Part shown: in pieces, positions 10,502 to 18,891 of the stretch
How the letters are laid out: every line of letters starts with the position of its first letter
How positions within the stretch are numbered: the stretch's first letter is position 1
NCBI GenBank assembly: GCA_020446815.1
Contig: JAGRDY010000018.1
Coordinates: 124,001 to 188,000, forward strand
Direction: 5' to 3'
DNA length: 64,000 nt
From: Paracoccaceae bacterium
GTDB lineage: Bacteria; Pseudomonadota; Alphaproteobacteria; Rhodobacterales; Rhodobacteraceae
Translations under genes and position numbers: made by a program
Notes under the pieces: model-generated
Databases searched by the model: none
Told to the model about the DNA's origin: nothing
The model's input: the letters and a program-made list of their open reading frames with translations, nothing else

Positions 10502-11857
10502 TCAGACGGCCGAACTGTGGCCGGTTTCGGCCAGGGCGTAGGTGTCGAAACTGCGGGCGATGATCCGGGTCAGGGGTCTGGCGTGGTCGGGGATGGTCAG
10601 GCTGTTGGCCGTCACGCCGACGAAATCGCCGAATTCGGTGCGGGTCTGGGCGAAGAGGGATAGGATGCCGTCCCGGCTGGTGCCGAAATCGCGGGCAAGC
10701 TCGTCGGCGTCGATACGGAAATCGCACATCAGTGCCTCGATCATGCGGGCGCGCAGGCGGTCGTCGCCGCCAAAGACATGGCCGCGCGCCGTCGCGAACC
10801 GGCCTTCGCGCACGGCCTTGATATACAGCGATGTCGCCGAGGCATTCTGTGCATAGCCCTGGGGAAAGCGCGAAATGGACGAGGCCCCCAGGCCGACAAG
10901 AACCGGCGCCGTGTCATCGGTATAGCCCTGAAAATTGCGTTTGAGCCGCCCTTCCCGCGCCGCCACAGCCAGACCGTCTTCGGGCCGGGCGAAGTGGTCG
11001 ATGCCGATTTCCGAATAGCCGTCCCAGGTGAAAAGGTCGCGGGCGGTTTCAAACAGCGTCAGCCGTTCTTCCGGTCGCGGCAGCGCGTCGGTCGGGATCA
11101 TCTGCTGCCGCCGCGCCATCCAGGGAACATGGGCATAGCCATAAAGCGCCACACGGTCCGGCGACAGGGACAGAAGCTGCTGGACCGAAGTGGCAATCCC
11201 GGTGCGGGTCTGTCCCGGCAGCCCGTAAAGGATATCGGCGTTCAGCGACTTGATGCCGCGCGCCCTGATCTTGTCGATGGCGGATTTGGTGGTCGCATAG
11301 CTTTGGATGCGGCCGATGGTTTTTTGAATGTCGGGGTCGAAATCCTGAACGCCGATGGAGGCGCGCGTCAGCCCTGCCTCGGCCAGCGCGTCAAGCCGCG
11401 CATCGTCGATTTCATTGGGGTCGATTTCGACCGAGAATTCGGCGTTCTTTCCCAATGGGACAACAGAAAAGATCGCGTCCGCCAGTTCGCGCATCAGTTC
11501 CGCGGGGATCAGAGTGGGTGTGCCGCCGCCCCAATGCAGGCGCGAAAGGCTGACCCCCGCCGGCAGGTTGTCGCGCAACAGTTCCAGCTCTGCCTTCAGG
11601 ACATCGGTATAGGCGCGCACGGGCGCGTCGCTGCTGGTGCCCTGGGTGCGACAGGCGCAGAACCAGCAAAGGCGGCGGCAAAACGGAACATGAAGGTAAA
11701 GGGATATCCGCGAATCGGCTGGAATTGCGCGCAGCCAGTCCCGGAAATCTTCACCGTCCACACGGTTGGAGAAATGAGGCGCCGTCGGGTAACTGGTGTA
11801 ACGGGGTACACGCGCGTCAAAAAGCCCGAGCCGCCGGAGTTGCGATTCTGTTTCCAT
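10502..11857 (-). CDS. hemN: Oxygen-independent coproporphyrinogen III oxidase (radical SAM)
   Basis: 451 aa enzyme oxidising coproporphyrinogen III to protoporphyrinogen IX without O2, for haem and (bacterio)chlorophyll synthesis. The radical-SAM cluster motif CxxxCxxC is at C60, C64, C67, with the extra cysteine C69 found in true HemN. The N-terminus (RVPRYTSYPTAPHF) and the GGGTPT segment are also characteristic. ATG 11857 is used; an upstream in-frame TTG at 11881 adds only eight residues. It is divergent from fnrL, with an exact FNR box between them (11893-11906). The aerobic counterpart hemF is also in this window. Confidence 0.95.
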   Translation of the reverse strand: METESQLRRLGLFDARVPRYTSYPTAPHFSNRVDGEDFRDWLRAIPADSRISLYLHVPFCRRLCWFCACRTQGTSSDAPVRAYTDVLKAELELLRDNLPAGVSLSRLHWGGGTPTLIPAELMRELADAIFSVVPLGKNAEFSVEIDPNEIDDARLDALAEAGLTRASIGVQDFDPDIQKTIGRIQSYATTKSAIDKIRARGIKSLNADILYGLPGQTRTGIATSVQQLLSLSPDRVALYGYAHVPWMARRQQMIPTDALPRPEERLTLFETARDLFTWDGYSEIGIDHFARPEDGLAVAAREGRLKRNFQGYTDDTAPVLVGLGASSISRFPQGYAQNASATSLYIKAVREGRFATARGHVFGGDDRLRARMIEALMCDFRIDADELARDFGTSRDGILSLFAQTRTEFGDFVGVTANSLTIPDHARPLTRIIARSFDTYALAETGHSSAV

Positions 11858-11892
11858 GCGATTACCTAATGACACGAGCAAAATTCGCGACC

Positions 11893-11906
11893 TTGATCCA
11901 AATCAA
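11893..11906. promoter_or_regulatory. FNR/FnrL box between hemN and fnrL
   Basis: TTGATCCAAATCAA, an exact match to TTGAT-N4-ATCAA. It starts 36 bases from the hemN ATG and ends 9 bases before the fnrL ATG. The latter geometry cannot activate fnrL from the usual -41.5 position and points to autorepression. For hemN, -41.5 activation would place the transcript start almost at the start codon. Confidence 0.85.
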
Positions 11907-11915
11907 AGAACGGAA

Positions 11916-12662
11916 ATGCCGGTACTTTACGCCTCGAGAAATTTGACCGAATGCGGCGACTGTCCGATCCGCCACCGTGCTGTCTGCGCACATTGCGAGA
12001 AGGATGAACTGGCCGAGCTTGACGCGATCAAGTATTACCGCAGTTTCGAGGCCGGTCAGGTTCTGGTCTGGTCCGGCGATCACATGGATTTCGTCGCCTC
12101 GGTCGTGTCTGGCGTGGCGACGTTGTCGCAGGTGATGGAGGATGGGCGCACCCAAACGGTGGGGATGCTGTTTCCTTCGGATTTTGTCGGCCGTCCGGGG
12201 CGCGACCGGGCGCCCTACAATGTGGTCGCGACAACCGATCTCGTGATGTGCTGTTTTCGCAAGAAGCCGTTCGAGGAACTTATGGCGCGAACCCACAACA
12301 TCGGTGTGCGGTTGCTGGAGATGACGCTGGACGAGCTTGATGCGGCGCGCGAATGGATGTTGCTGTTGGGGCGCAAGACCGCAAGGGAAAAGATCGCCAG
12401 CCTGCTGGTGATCATCGCCCAAAGGGATGCGTCACTGAAGATGTGCGTGCCTAAGGGAAAGGTGGTTTTCGACCTGCCGCTGACCCGTGAGGCGATGGCG
12501 GATTACCTGGGGCTGACGCTGGAAACGGTCAGCCGCCAGATTTCCGCGCTCAGGCGCGAGGGGCTGGTCTCGCTCGAGGGAAAGCGGCATGTGACCGTGC
12601 CCGATTTCGACCGGTTGCAGGAAGTGTCGGGCGATGACGCCGATGGCGGGTTCCTGGCCTGA
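11916..12662 (+). CDS. fnrL: FnrL, oxygen-responsive CRP/FNR-family regulator
   Basis: 248 aa, the length typical of Rhodobacter FnrL. N-terminal cysteines C13, C16, C24 and C27 (CGDCPIRHRAVCAHC) plus a central cysteine (C112/C113) supply the [4Fe-4S] ligands that sense O2. The cyclic-nucleotide-like beta-barrel is followed by a helix-turn-helix whose recognition helix ETVSR (203-207) carries the Glu, Ser and Arg that in FNR read TTGAT. The frame is open from 11856, but ATG 11916 gives 12 residues before the first cysteine, as in characterised FnrL. Four matching boxes stand at hemN/fnrL, uspA/ccoN and ccoG. Confidence 0.95.
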   Translation: MPVLYASRNLTECGDCPIRHRAVCAHCEKDELAELDAIKYYRSFEAGQVLVWSGDHMDFVASVVSGVATLSQVMEDGRTQTVGMLFPSDFVGRPGRDRAPYNVVATTDLVMCCFRKKPFEELMARTHNIGVRLLEMTLDELDAAREWMLLLGRKTAREKIASLLVIIAQRDASLKMCVPKGKVVFDLPLTREAMADYLGLTLETVSRQISALRREGLVSLEGKRHVTVPDFDRLQEVSGDDADGGFLA

Positions 12663-12712
12663 GATCCGAGCCGGAAAGAGCCGCGTAAGGGCGTTTTGCA
12701 TCCGCGACCGCC

Positions 12713-13552
12713 TCAATGGGCCATGAACACCGGCAGATCGGCGGCCTCGAGCATGTTGCGCGTGGCACCGCCGAGAATGGCCTCGCGAAAGCGCGAATGC
12801 CCGTATGCCCCCATCACCACCATGTCCGCGTTTATGTCGCGCGCGTGCCGGCAGAGGATTTCCGAGGTGTGCGGCAATGTGCGCGCCAGCACCGAAACCT
12901 CGGCGCGAACGCCGTGGCGTGCAAGGAGTTGCGACAAAAGCCCACCGGGGTCGGAACGTTCGAGGCCATGCGCGGGCGGGTCGATCACGGTAATGTCGAC
13001 CAGCGAAGCCGCCTTGAGCATCGGCAAGGCCGCCCGCATTGCCCGCAGCGCCTCGTTGCTTCGGTTCCACGCCAGGATGATGCGTTTTCCGTATTCGACG
13101 GACGGCTCAGCCTGGGGCACGACCAGAACCGGGGCTCCGGCTTCGAACAGGCAGGCTTCCAATATGGTTTCGGTGGCCTGGTTTCCGTGTGGGCCGTAGG
13201 GCTTGTGCAGGATGACAAGGTCGGAAAACCGGGCGTATTGCGCAATCACACCGCCGACGGCCCCGATGATGGCGACATTGGATTCGACTGACCAGCGGAT
13301 ATCTTCCCGCGCCAGCCGCTGGCGCACCGCTTCTTCGGTCTTGTTGGCCACGGCGCGCGCTTCGTCATAGGCGATCTGGCTTATGGTTGCGCCCGCGGCA
13401 TCGTAATAATAGCCGGTCAAAGTGGCATCCACCCCGATGCACAGGACATCGAGATGGGCATCCTCGCGGCGGGCCAGGGCGATGGCCGTCTCGATCTGCG
13501 CGCTTGAATGCGTGGGGTCGGTCACCACGGTCAGTATTGATTTGTAGGCCAT
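12713..13552 (-). CDS. Universal stress protein with two UspA domains
   Basis: 279 aa tandem UspA protein. The first domain starts MAYKSILTVVTDPTHSSAQIETAI. The second (from about residue 150) ends with an ATP-binding-type loop MGAYGHSRFREAILGGATRNML. It is divergent from ccoN across an intergenic region containing two FNR boxes. The one at 13621 lies about 75 bp upstream of this start, a position suitable for activation of this gene. UspA proteins beside fnr-controlled genes are common in alphaproteobacteria; the physiological role is unknown. Confidence 0.88.
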   Translation of the reverse strand: MAYKSILTVVTDPTHSSAQIETAIALARREDAHLDVLCIGVDATLTGYYYDAAGATISQIAYDEARAVANKTEEAVRQRLAREDIRWSVESNVAIIGAVGGVIAQYARFSDLVILHKPYGPHGNQATETILEACLFEAGAPVLVVPQAEPSVEYGKRIILAWNRSNEALRAMRAALPMLKAASLVDITVIDPPAHGLERSDPGGLLSQLLARHGVRAEVSVLARTLPHTSEILCRHARDINADMVVMGAYGHSRFREAILGGATRNMLEAADLPVFMAH

Positions 13553-13620
13553 TTCTCATCTCCTGAACGACAAAACCCGGGTTTTGCCCGATATCTAGAC
13601 CGAATGATGCATCCTGGTCA

Positions 13621-13634
13621 TTGATTCGGATCAA
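13621..13634. promoter_or_regulatory. FNR/FnrL box 1 in the uspA-ccoN intergenic region
   Basis: TTGATTCGGATCAA, an exact TTGAT-N4-ATCAA palindrome. Its centre is about 75 bp from the uspA start and 133 bp from the ccoN start. Activation of uspA from -41.5 would put the transcript start near 13586, leaving a 34-base leader. Confidence 0.85.
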
Positions 13635-13652
13635 GAAATGTCGGCAGCAAAA

Positions 13653-13666
13653 TTGACCCAGATCAA
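13653..13666. promoter_or_regulatory. FNR/FnrL box 2 in the uspA-ccoN intergenic region
   Basis: TTGACCCAGATCAA matches the consensus except one base (TTGAC for TTGAT). Its centre is 32 bp, about three helical turns, from box 1. Activation of ccoN from -41.5 would give a transcript start near 13701 and a leader of about 60 bases. Confidence 0.8.
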
Positions 13667-13760
13667 GGCAGGCATGGCCCCGCCCCTGCAAAAGCGGTCG
13701 GGCGAGAGCCCTGCCGATCAAGTGATTCGTGCGGGGTAAGGACGACGAGGGAACGAAAAA

Positions 13761-15365
13761 ATGTGGAATTACTTCAAGCTGGCGCTGTTGGCCGTCATTG
13801 CCGTGGCGGCGGCGATCGCCGCCAATTACGCGCGCGATCTGGCCTATCTGGTCAACGCGCTTACCATCATGCTGGCAGCCGCCGCGCTTTTCCTATGGGT
13901 CTTGCGCCGCACCGATGAACCGGTCCGGGCCGAGCCGATGCACGAATACAATGACGGCGTAATCCGCGCCGGGGTCATCGCGACGGCGCTTTGGGGTGTA
14001 GTCGGCTTTCTCGTCGGTGTCACGATCGCCTTTCAACTGGCCTATCCAGCGCTCAATCTTTCCGATCTCACGCATGGCTACATGAACTTCGGCAAGCTGC
14101 GGCCGCTTCACACCTCGGCGGTGATCTTTGCCTTCGGGGGCAACGCGCTGATCGCGACGTCGTTTTATGTGGTCCAGCGGACCTCGGCCGCGCGGCTGTG
14201 GGGCGGGAACCTCGCCTGGTTCGTGTTCTGGGGCTACCAGCTTGTCATCGTGCTGGCGGCGACAGGGTATATCCTGGGGGCCACGCAATCCAAGGAATAT
14301 GCCGAACCGGAATGGCTGACGGACTGGTGGCTGACCGTTGTCTGGGTTGCCTATCTGGTGGTGTTCCTCGGCACGATCGTCAAGCGCAAGGAGCCGCATA
14401 TCTATGTGGCGAACTGGTTTTACCTGTCGTTCATCGTGACTATCGCGATGCTGCATCTGATCAACAACATTTCGATCCCGGTATCGCTTTTCGGCTCGAA
14501 ATCGGTGCAGCTTTTCTCGGGCGTGCAGGATGCGATGACCCAGTGGTGGTACGGCCACAATGCGGTCGGATTCTTTCTGACGGCGGGTTTTCTTGGCATG
14601 ATGTACTATTTCGTGCCCAAACAGGCCGAACGCCCGATCTATAGCTACAAACTCTCGATCATCCATTTCTGGGCGCTGATCTTCCTTTATATCTGGGCGG
14701 GTCCGCACCATTTGCACTATACCGCGCTGCCCGACTGGGCGGCGACGCTGGGCATGGTGTTTTCCGTGATCCTGTGGATGCCGAGCTGGGGCGGCATGAT
14801 CAACGGCTTGATGACCGTATCCGGGGCATGGGACAAGCTGCGTACCGATCCGATCCTGCGCATGATGGTGGTGTCCATCGGCTTTTACGGCATGTCGACC
14901 TTCGAAGGCCCGATGATGTCGATCCGGGCGGTCAATTCGCTGTCGCATTACACCGACTGGACAATTGGCCACGTTCATTCCGGCGCCCTGGGCTGGAACG
15001 GCATGATCACCTTCGGCGCGCTCTATTATCTTGTGCCGAAGCTGTGGAACCGCGAGCGGCTTTATTCCCTGTCGCTGGTCAGCTGGCATTTCTGGCTCGC
15101 CACGATCGGTATCGTGCTTTACGCATCCTCGATGTGGGTGTCGGGGATCATGGAAGGCCTGATGTGGCGCGAAGTTGACAGCCAGGGCTTTCTCGTCAAC
15201 GCCTTTGCCGACACCGTGGCGGCGAAACATCCGATGAACGTGGTGCGCGCCTTGGGCGGCGTTCTGTTCCTCGCCGGAGCCTGCATCATGGCCTTCAACC
15301 TCTGGGCGACAGTGGCCAGGCAAGCGGGGCCTGCGCCCCGGTCCGCCGCCGTCCCGGCCGAATAA
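13761..15365 (+). CDS. ccoN: cbb3-type cytochrome c oxidase subunit I
   Basis: 534 aa catalytic haem-copper subunit of the high-affinity oxidase used at low O2, with about 12-14 membrane helices. Visible ligand regions are the early low-spin haem histidine ([11 protein letters not shown]), the CuB/cross-link histidine region ([15 protein letters not shown]), the HH pair ([11 protein letters not shown]), and the haem b3/b histidines ([13 protein letters not shown]). As in other cbb3 oxidases the tyrosine of the cross-link lies in a later helix than in aa3 types. The start ATG follows a GAGG. First gene of ccoNOQP under two FNR boxes. Confidence 0.97.
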   Translation: MWNYFKLALLAVIAVAAAIAANYARDLAYLVNALTIMLAAAALFLWVLRRTDEPVRAEPMHEYNDGVIRAGVIATALWGVVGFLVGVTIAFQLAYPALNLSDLTHGYMNFGKLRPLHTSAVIFAFGGNALIATSFYVVQRTSAARLWGGNLAWFVFWGYQLVIVLAATGYILGATQSKEYAEPEWLTDWWLTVVWVAYLVVFLGTIVKRKEPHIYVANWFYLSFIVTIAMLHLINNISIPVSLFGSKSVQLFSGVQDAMTQWWYGHNAVGFFLTAGFLGMMYYFVPKQAERPIYSYKLSIIHFWALIFLYIWAGPHHLHYTALPDWAATLGMVFSVILWMPSWGGMINGLMTVSGAWDKLRTDPILRMMVVSIGFYGMSTFEGPMMSIRAVNSLSHYTDWTIGHVHSGALGWNGMITFGALYYLVPKLWNRERLYSLSLVSWHFWLATIGIVLYASSMWVSGIMEGLMWREVDSQGFLVNAFADTVAAKHPMNVVRALGGVLFLAGACIMAFNLWATVARQAGPAPRSAAVPAE

Positions 15366-15378
15366 GGAGACCGGGCCC

Positions 15379-16104
15379 ATGGGAATTCTGGACAAGCACC
15401 AGGTACTGGAAAAGAATGCGTCGCTGTTGCTGGCAGGTTCGTTTCTGGTCGTGACAATCGGTGGCGCGGTCGAAATCGCGCCGCTGTTCTACCTGGAAAA
15501 CACCATCGAGAAGGTGGAAGGGATGCGCCCCTACACACCGCTGGAACTGACCGGCCGCGATATCTATGTTCGCGAGGGCTGCTATGTCTGCCACAGCCAG
15601 ATGATCCGCCCGATGCGCGACGAGGTGGAACGCTATGGCCACTATTCGCTGGCGGCCGAATCGATGTATGACCATCCGTTCCAGTGGGGATCGAAACGTA
15701 CCGGCCCCGATCTGGCGCGGGTCGGCGGGCGCTATTCTGACGAATGGCATGTCGACCATCTGACCGATCCGCAATCGGTGGTGCCTGTGTCGGTGATGCC
15801 GAAATACGGGTTTCTGGCCAACCGCCATATCGACGCCGAACATATCGGCGACCGGTTGTCGACGGATGCGCTGGTAGGCGTGCCCTACACAGACGACATG
15901 ATCGCGCAGGGCGCGGCGGATTTTGCCGCGCAGGCCGATCCAGACGCCGACACCGACGGGCTTCTGGAGCGCTATCCCGGCGCGGTTGTGTCCAACTTCG
16001 ACGGACAGCCCGGGATCACCGAAATGGATGCGCTGATCGCCTATTTGCAGGTGTTGGGCACGTTGGTCGATTTTTCGACCTTCCAGCCCGATGCCAGCCG
16101 CTGA
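15379..16104 (+). CDS. ccoO: cbb3-type cytochrome c oxidase subunit II, mono-haem
   Basis: 241 aa. One N-terminal membrane anchor (about residues 14-38) is followed by a periplasmic cytochrome c domain with a single haem site CYVCH (C68, C71, H72). The [14 protein letters not shown] and [20 protein letters not shown] segments are diagnostic of CcoO. A later Met (VSVMPKYGF) is the likely axial ligand. It lies 13 bp after ccoN with AAGGAG before the start. Confidence 0.97.
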   Translation: MGILDKHQVLEKNASLLLAGSFLVVTIGGAVEIAPLFYLENTIEKVEGMRPYTPLELTGRDIYVREGCYVCHSQMIRPMRDEVERYGHYSLAAESMYDHPFQWGSKRTGPDLARVGGRYSDEWHVDHLTDPQSVVPVSVMPKYGFLANRHIDAEHIGDRLSTDALVGVPYTDDMIAQGAADFAAQADPDADTDGLLERYPGAVVSNFDGQPGITEMDALIAYLQVLGTLVDFSTFQPDASR

Positions 16105-16113
16105 GGTACTGTC

Positions 16114-16308
16114 ATGGATTTTTATTCCCTGTTGAGAGAATTCGCCGACAGTTGGGTGCTTCTGGCGCTGGCGGGCTTTTTCCTTGCCGTGGTCATCTGG
16201 GCGTTCCGTCCCGGTTCGCGGGCCATCCACAAGGATGAGGCCGGCATCCCCTTTCGTCACGAAGACAGGCCGGCCCGCGACGATTCGGCAAAGGAGGCGC
16301 GGAAATGA
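16114..16308 (+). CDS. ccoQ: cbb3-type oxidase small subunit CcoQ/FixQ
   Basis: 64 aa with one transmembrane helix ([17 protein letters not shown]) followed by a cytosolic tail rich in charged residues ([15 protein letters not shown]). This is the standard CcoQ pattern; the subunit stabilises the assembled oxidase. Its stop overlaps the ccoP start by ATGA. Confidence 0.92.
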   Translation: MDFYSLLREFADSWVLLALAGFFLAVVIWAFRPGSRAIHKDEAGIPFRHEDRPARDDSAKEARK

Positions 16309-17168
16309 GCAGAAAGCCAGTTAAGGTCAAAGCCGATCCGGAAACCACCGGCCATGTCTGGGACGGCATACAGGAATTCAACAATCCCCTGCCGCGCTGG
16401 TGGCTCTGGGCGCTTTACCTGACCATCATCTGGGGTATCGGCTATGTCATCGCCTACCCGGCATGGCCGCTGATTTCGGGGGCGACGCCGGGACTTCTGG
16501 GTTATTCGACGCGGGCCAATGTCGCCAAGGAAATCCAGCGCTTCGAAGACGCCAACGCGCCGGTCGAGGCGAAACTGGTGGCGGCCGATCTGCCGGCCAT
16601 CGCTACCGACCCGGAACTGGCCAACTTTGCCAAGAACGCGGGTGGCGCGGTTTTCCGGACCCGCTGCGCACCATGCCACGGCGCGGGGGGTGCCGGGGCC
16701 AGGGGATACCCCAATCTGCTGGACAATGACTGGCTTTGGGGCGGGACGATGGAGGATATCCATCAGACCGTCAGCCACGGCATCCGCAATACCACCGATC
16801 CGGATGCGCGGTATTCGCAGATGCCGGCTTTCGGCGAGTTTCTGGAGCCGGAAGAAATCGATGCGGTCGTCAACTATGTGCTGGCCATTTCTGGACAGGA
16901 CCATGACGCGGGGCTGGCCGAAGCCGGGGCCGTCGTCTTTGCCGACAATTGCGCCGCGTGCCACGGCGAAGACGGCACAGGCGACCGCGAGCAGGGCGCC
17001 CCGAACCTGACCGACGCCATCTGGCTTTACGGAGGCGACCCCGCGACCTTGACCGAGACCGTCACCAAGGCGCGGTTCGGTGTGATGCCGGCATGGGCGG
17101 GGCGCCTGTCGGAATCCGATATCCGCGCCGTCACCGCCTATGTCCACGGCCAGGGAGGCGGAGAATGA
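16305..17168 (+). CDS. ccoP: cbb3-type cytochrome c oxidase subunit III, di-haem
   Basis: 287 aa. A cytosolic N-terminus, one to two membrane segments (about residues 32-60) and two periplasmic cytochrome c modules with haem sites CAPCH (121-125) and CAACH (216-220). The N-terminal segment ([20 protein letters not shown]) is a signature of CcoP. It passes electrons from soluble or membrane cytochrome c to CcoO/CcoN. Translation is coupled to ccoQ. A long-stem terminator follows. Confidence 0.97.
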   Translation: MSRKPVKVKADPETTGHVWDGIQEFNNPLPRWWLWALYLTIIWGIGYVIAYPAWPLISGATPGLLGYSTRANVAKEIQRFEDANAPVEAKLVAADLPAIATDPELANFAKNAGGAVFRTRCAPCHGAGGAGARGYPNLLDNDWLWGGTMEDIHQTVSHGIRNTTDPDARYSQMPAFGEFLEPEEIDAVVNYVLAISGQDHDAGLAEAGAVVFADNCAACHGEDGTGDREQGAPNLTDAIWLYGGDPATLTETVTKARFGVMPAWAGRLSESDIRAVTAYVHGQGGGE

Positions 17169-17204
17169 ATTGAGATCCGAAGGGCCAAAACCCTTCGGGT
17201 AGAG

Positions 17205-17263
17205 AGCACCGGCGCCCCGTCCTGTTCGCGCGTTTCCTGGGGGTGCCGGTGCTTGATTTTTCC
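17205..17263 (+). terminator. Intrinsic terminator after ccoNOQP
   Basis: A 14-bp stem (AGCACCGGCGCCCC at 17205-17218 with GGGGTGCCGGTGCT at 17240-17253, one G-U pair) is followed by TGATTTTT. A smaller hairpin, CCGAAGGG/CCCTTCGG, lies just before it at 17177-17198. Confidence 0.8.
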
Positions 17264-17355
17264 GATGCAAATCCGGCACGCCGTAAGCGCCGGGTTCGCG
17301 TTCAAGGAAATAGCCGCAGCGCCGGAACAAAAAAGGCGAAAACCTCGAAATAACG

Positions 17356-18666
17356 TTAATTTGAACCGCTGGCGTCACAATTCCTGTCGGCGATGGCGCG
17401 ATAGCTGTCGGGGAAGCGGGCCGCATCCATGATCCAGCCGACATGGGTATCGTCCCAGCCGTTGACGAATGACCAGACGACATCGCCGTTCGGCGTGACC
17501 TCGAAAGCCCGGCCCGCATCCGTCTCGGCGATCAGGATATTGCCGTTCGCCAGCAACTGGTGCTTGCCGCGCTGGTTCGTATAAAACCTGTTCCTGGCGT
17601 CGGATTTGTAAAGGGTCCGAAACGCCCCGGTACCCGGGCTGATGGAACGAATGCGACTGCCGCCAAGCTTTCCGGCAAAGCCGTTTTCCGCGCTGGGTTT
17701 TCCCGAAGCGCCATTGTCGAGCACACTGATCGAGCCGTCCGGGTTGAAATCCGGGTCGTGCTGTCCGTGCATCGGCCCGCCGAACCGCCATTTGATCGTG
17801 AAATCCGCCCCGTCGAGCACCCAGATCTGCTGCAACGCGCGCGATGACAGCAGGATGTCGCCCTCGTTGAACATCGGGAAGGCGGGGGCAAGATCGTGGC
17901 CGAGTATTTCCACATCATTGAGGTGGATGAGATCGTCGGGCTTGCGGTTGTAGTGTTGCACAAGCCCGGTAAGGCCGGAATCGACCAGAGTTTTCACCAG
18001 GTTGATTTCGCTCAGCTTCCGCCCCGTGCCGGGGTCGAACGTCTTGATGGAGTCGAAGGGGAAGGCAACCCTTGCGATGCCGGGCTCATTGTACATCGGC
18101 CCGCGCGACGGGGCCCAGATCACGCTGCTGTCGTCGATATGAATGGAATGATGGGTTTTTTCCCGGTTGCGCCAGAGCACCCTGCCGCAGACATCAAAGC
18201 GCACCGTGCCACGATCGACAAGATTGGCGACAATATCGCCGTTTTCATATAGGTGGGTGCCGTGCATCAGCGCGTGAAACTTGTGGCGCATGTCGTCGGG
18301 GGCCACTTCGAAAAAGTCGATCGGCCATTCATGGAGCAACGTGCCATCCGCGGCATAAAGCCGAAAGCCTAGCTTGTTGCCGAACAGGCCGGCCAGAAAG
18401 GTGATGCCGGGCTGCATGCGCGCCGGGTCGGAAACGACGACGCCGTTGCCGGGGTGCGAGCGGGTCTGCAAATGTTCGAGCGGCGTGTCGGACAGCGTGT
18501 TGACGATGTTGCTTCGCAGTTCGCGCGCGGAATTGATCACGTCGCGCAACAGGGGCGCGGGCTGCCAGGACAATACCCCGAGGCTCAGACCGGCAAGGAA
18601 CACCAAAAACAGGATCCCGAGGATGTTGAACAGATACGCGGCGTGTTTTCTGATAAATGCGAACAT
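17356..18666 (-). CDS. Arylsulfotransferase (ASST)-like beta-propeller protein, membrane-anchored
   Basis: 436 aa from ATG 18666, which has GGAGGGA about 13 bases upstream; alternative starts at 18702 and 18792 lack one. An N-terminal hydrophobic helix (YLFNILGILFLVFLAGLSLG) serves as anchor or signal. The rest looks like the ASST family: repeated blade motifs with HEW, HDPDFNPDGSISVLDNG, HQLLANGNILIAETDAGRAFEVTPNGDVVWSF. Classical ASSTs are periplasmic and transfer sulfate between phenols; many homologues in Rhodobacteraceae have no known activity. It lies alone between the two cco operons, transcribed against both. Confidence 0.8.
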   Translation of the reverse strand: MFAFIRKHAAYLFNILGILFLVFLAGLSLGVLSWQPAPLLRDVINSARELRSNIVNTLSDTPLEHLQTRSHPGNGVVVSDPARMQPGITFLAGLFGNKLGFRLYAADGTLLHEWPIDFFEVAPDDMRHKFHALMHGTHLYENGDIVANLVDRGTVRFDVCGRVLWRNREKTHHSIHIDDSSVIWAPSRGPMYNEPGIARVAFPFDSIKTFDPGTGRKLSEINLVKTLVDSGLTGLVQHYNRKPDDLIHLNDVEILGHDLAPAFPMFNEGDILLSSRALQQIWVLDGADFTIKWRFGGPMHGQHDPDFNPDGSISVLDNGASGKPSAENGFAGKLGGSRIRSISPGTGAFRTLYKSDARNRFYTNQRGKHQLLANGNILIAETDAGRAFEVTPNGDVVWSFVNGWDDTHVGWIMDAARFPDSYRAIADRNCDASGSN

Positions 18667-18818
18667 TGCCGTCCGGGACTCCCTCCAGGTAAACCGTGGC
18701 ATGCTGTCGGGCGCCAGGGCCGGTGAATACGACACCAATAGGCTTGTATCGCCAAAGGCTTGGCCGGCACAAATGGATGGCGTCGCGCCCATCGGGGGCG
18801 CCGCCGATCACCCGACAA

Positions 18819-18832
18819 TTGATCTGCATCAA
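18819..18832. promoter_or_regulatory. FNR/FnrL box upstream of ccoG
   Basis: TTGATCTGCATCAA is an exact match to the FNR consensus. Activation from -41.5 would start transcription near 18867, leaving a leader of about 25 bases with GGAG at 18881. The box also lies upstream of the divergent ASST-like gene, about 150 bp away. Confidence 0.87.
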
Positions 18833-18891
18833 GGCGCTTTGTCGTCGCTTTTGCGACAGAGCGCGGGCAACAGGACGAACGGAGCAAGAAA

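Noticed and set aside
13893-15395. 500-codon open frame on the minus strand opposite ccoN
   Set aside because: It is antisense to a well-conserved oxidase subunit; the composition is Arg/His/Gln-rich without domains, a typical artefact of GC-rich third positions.
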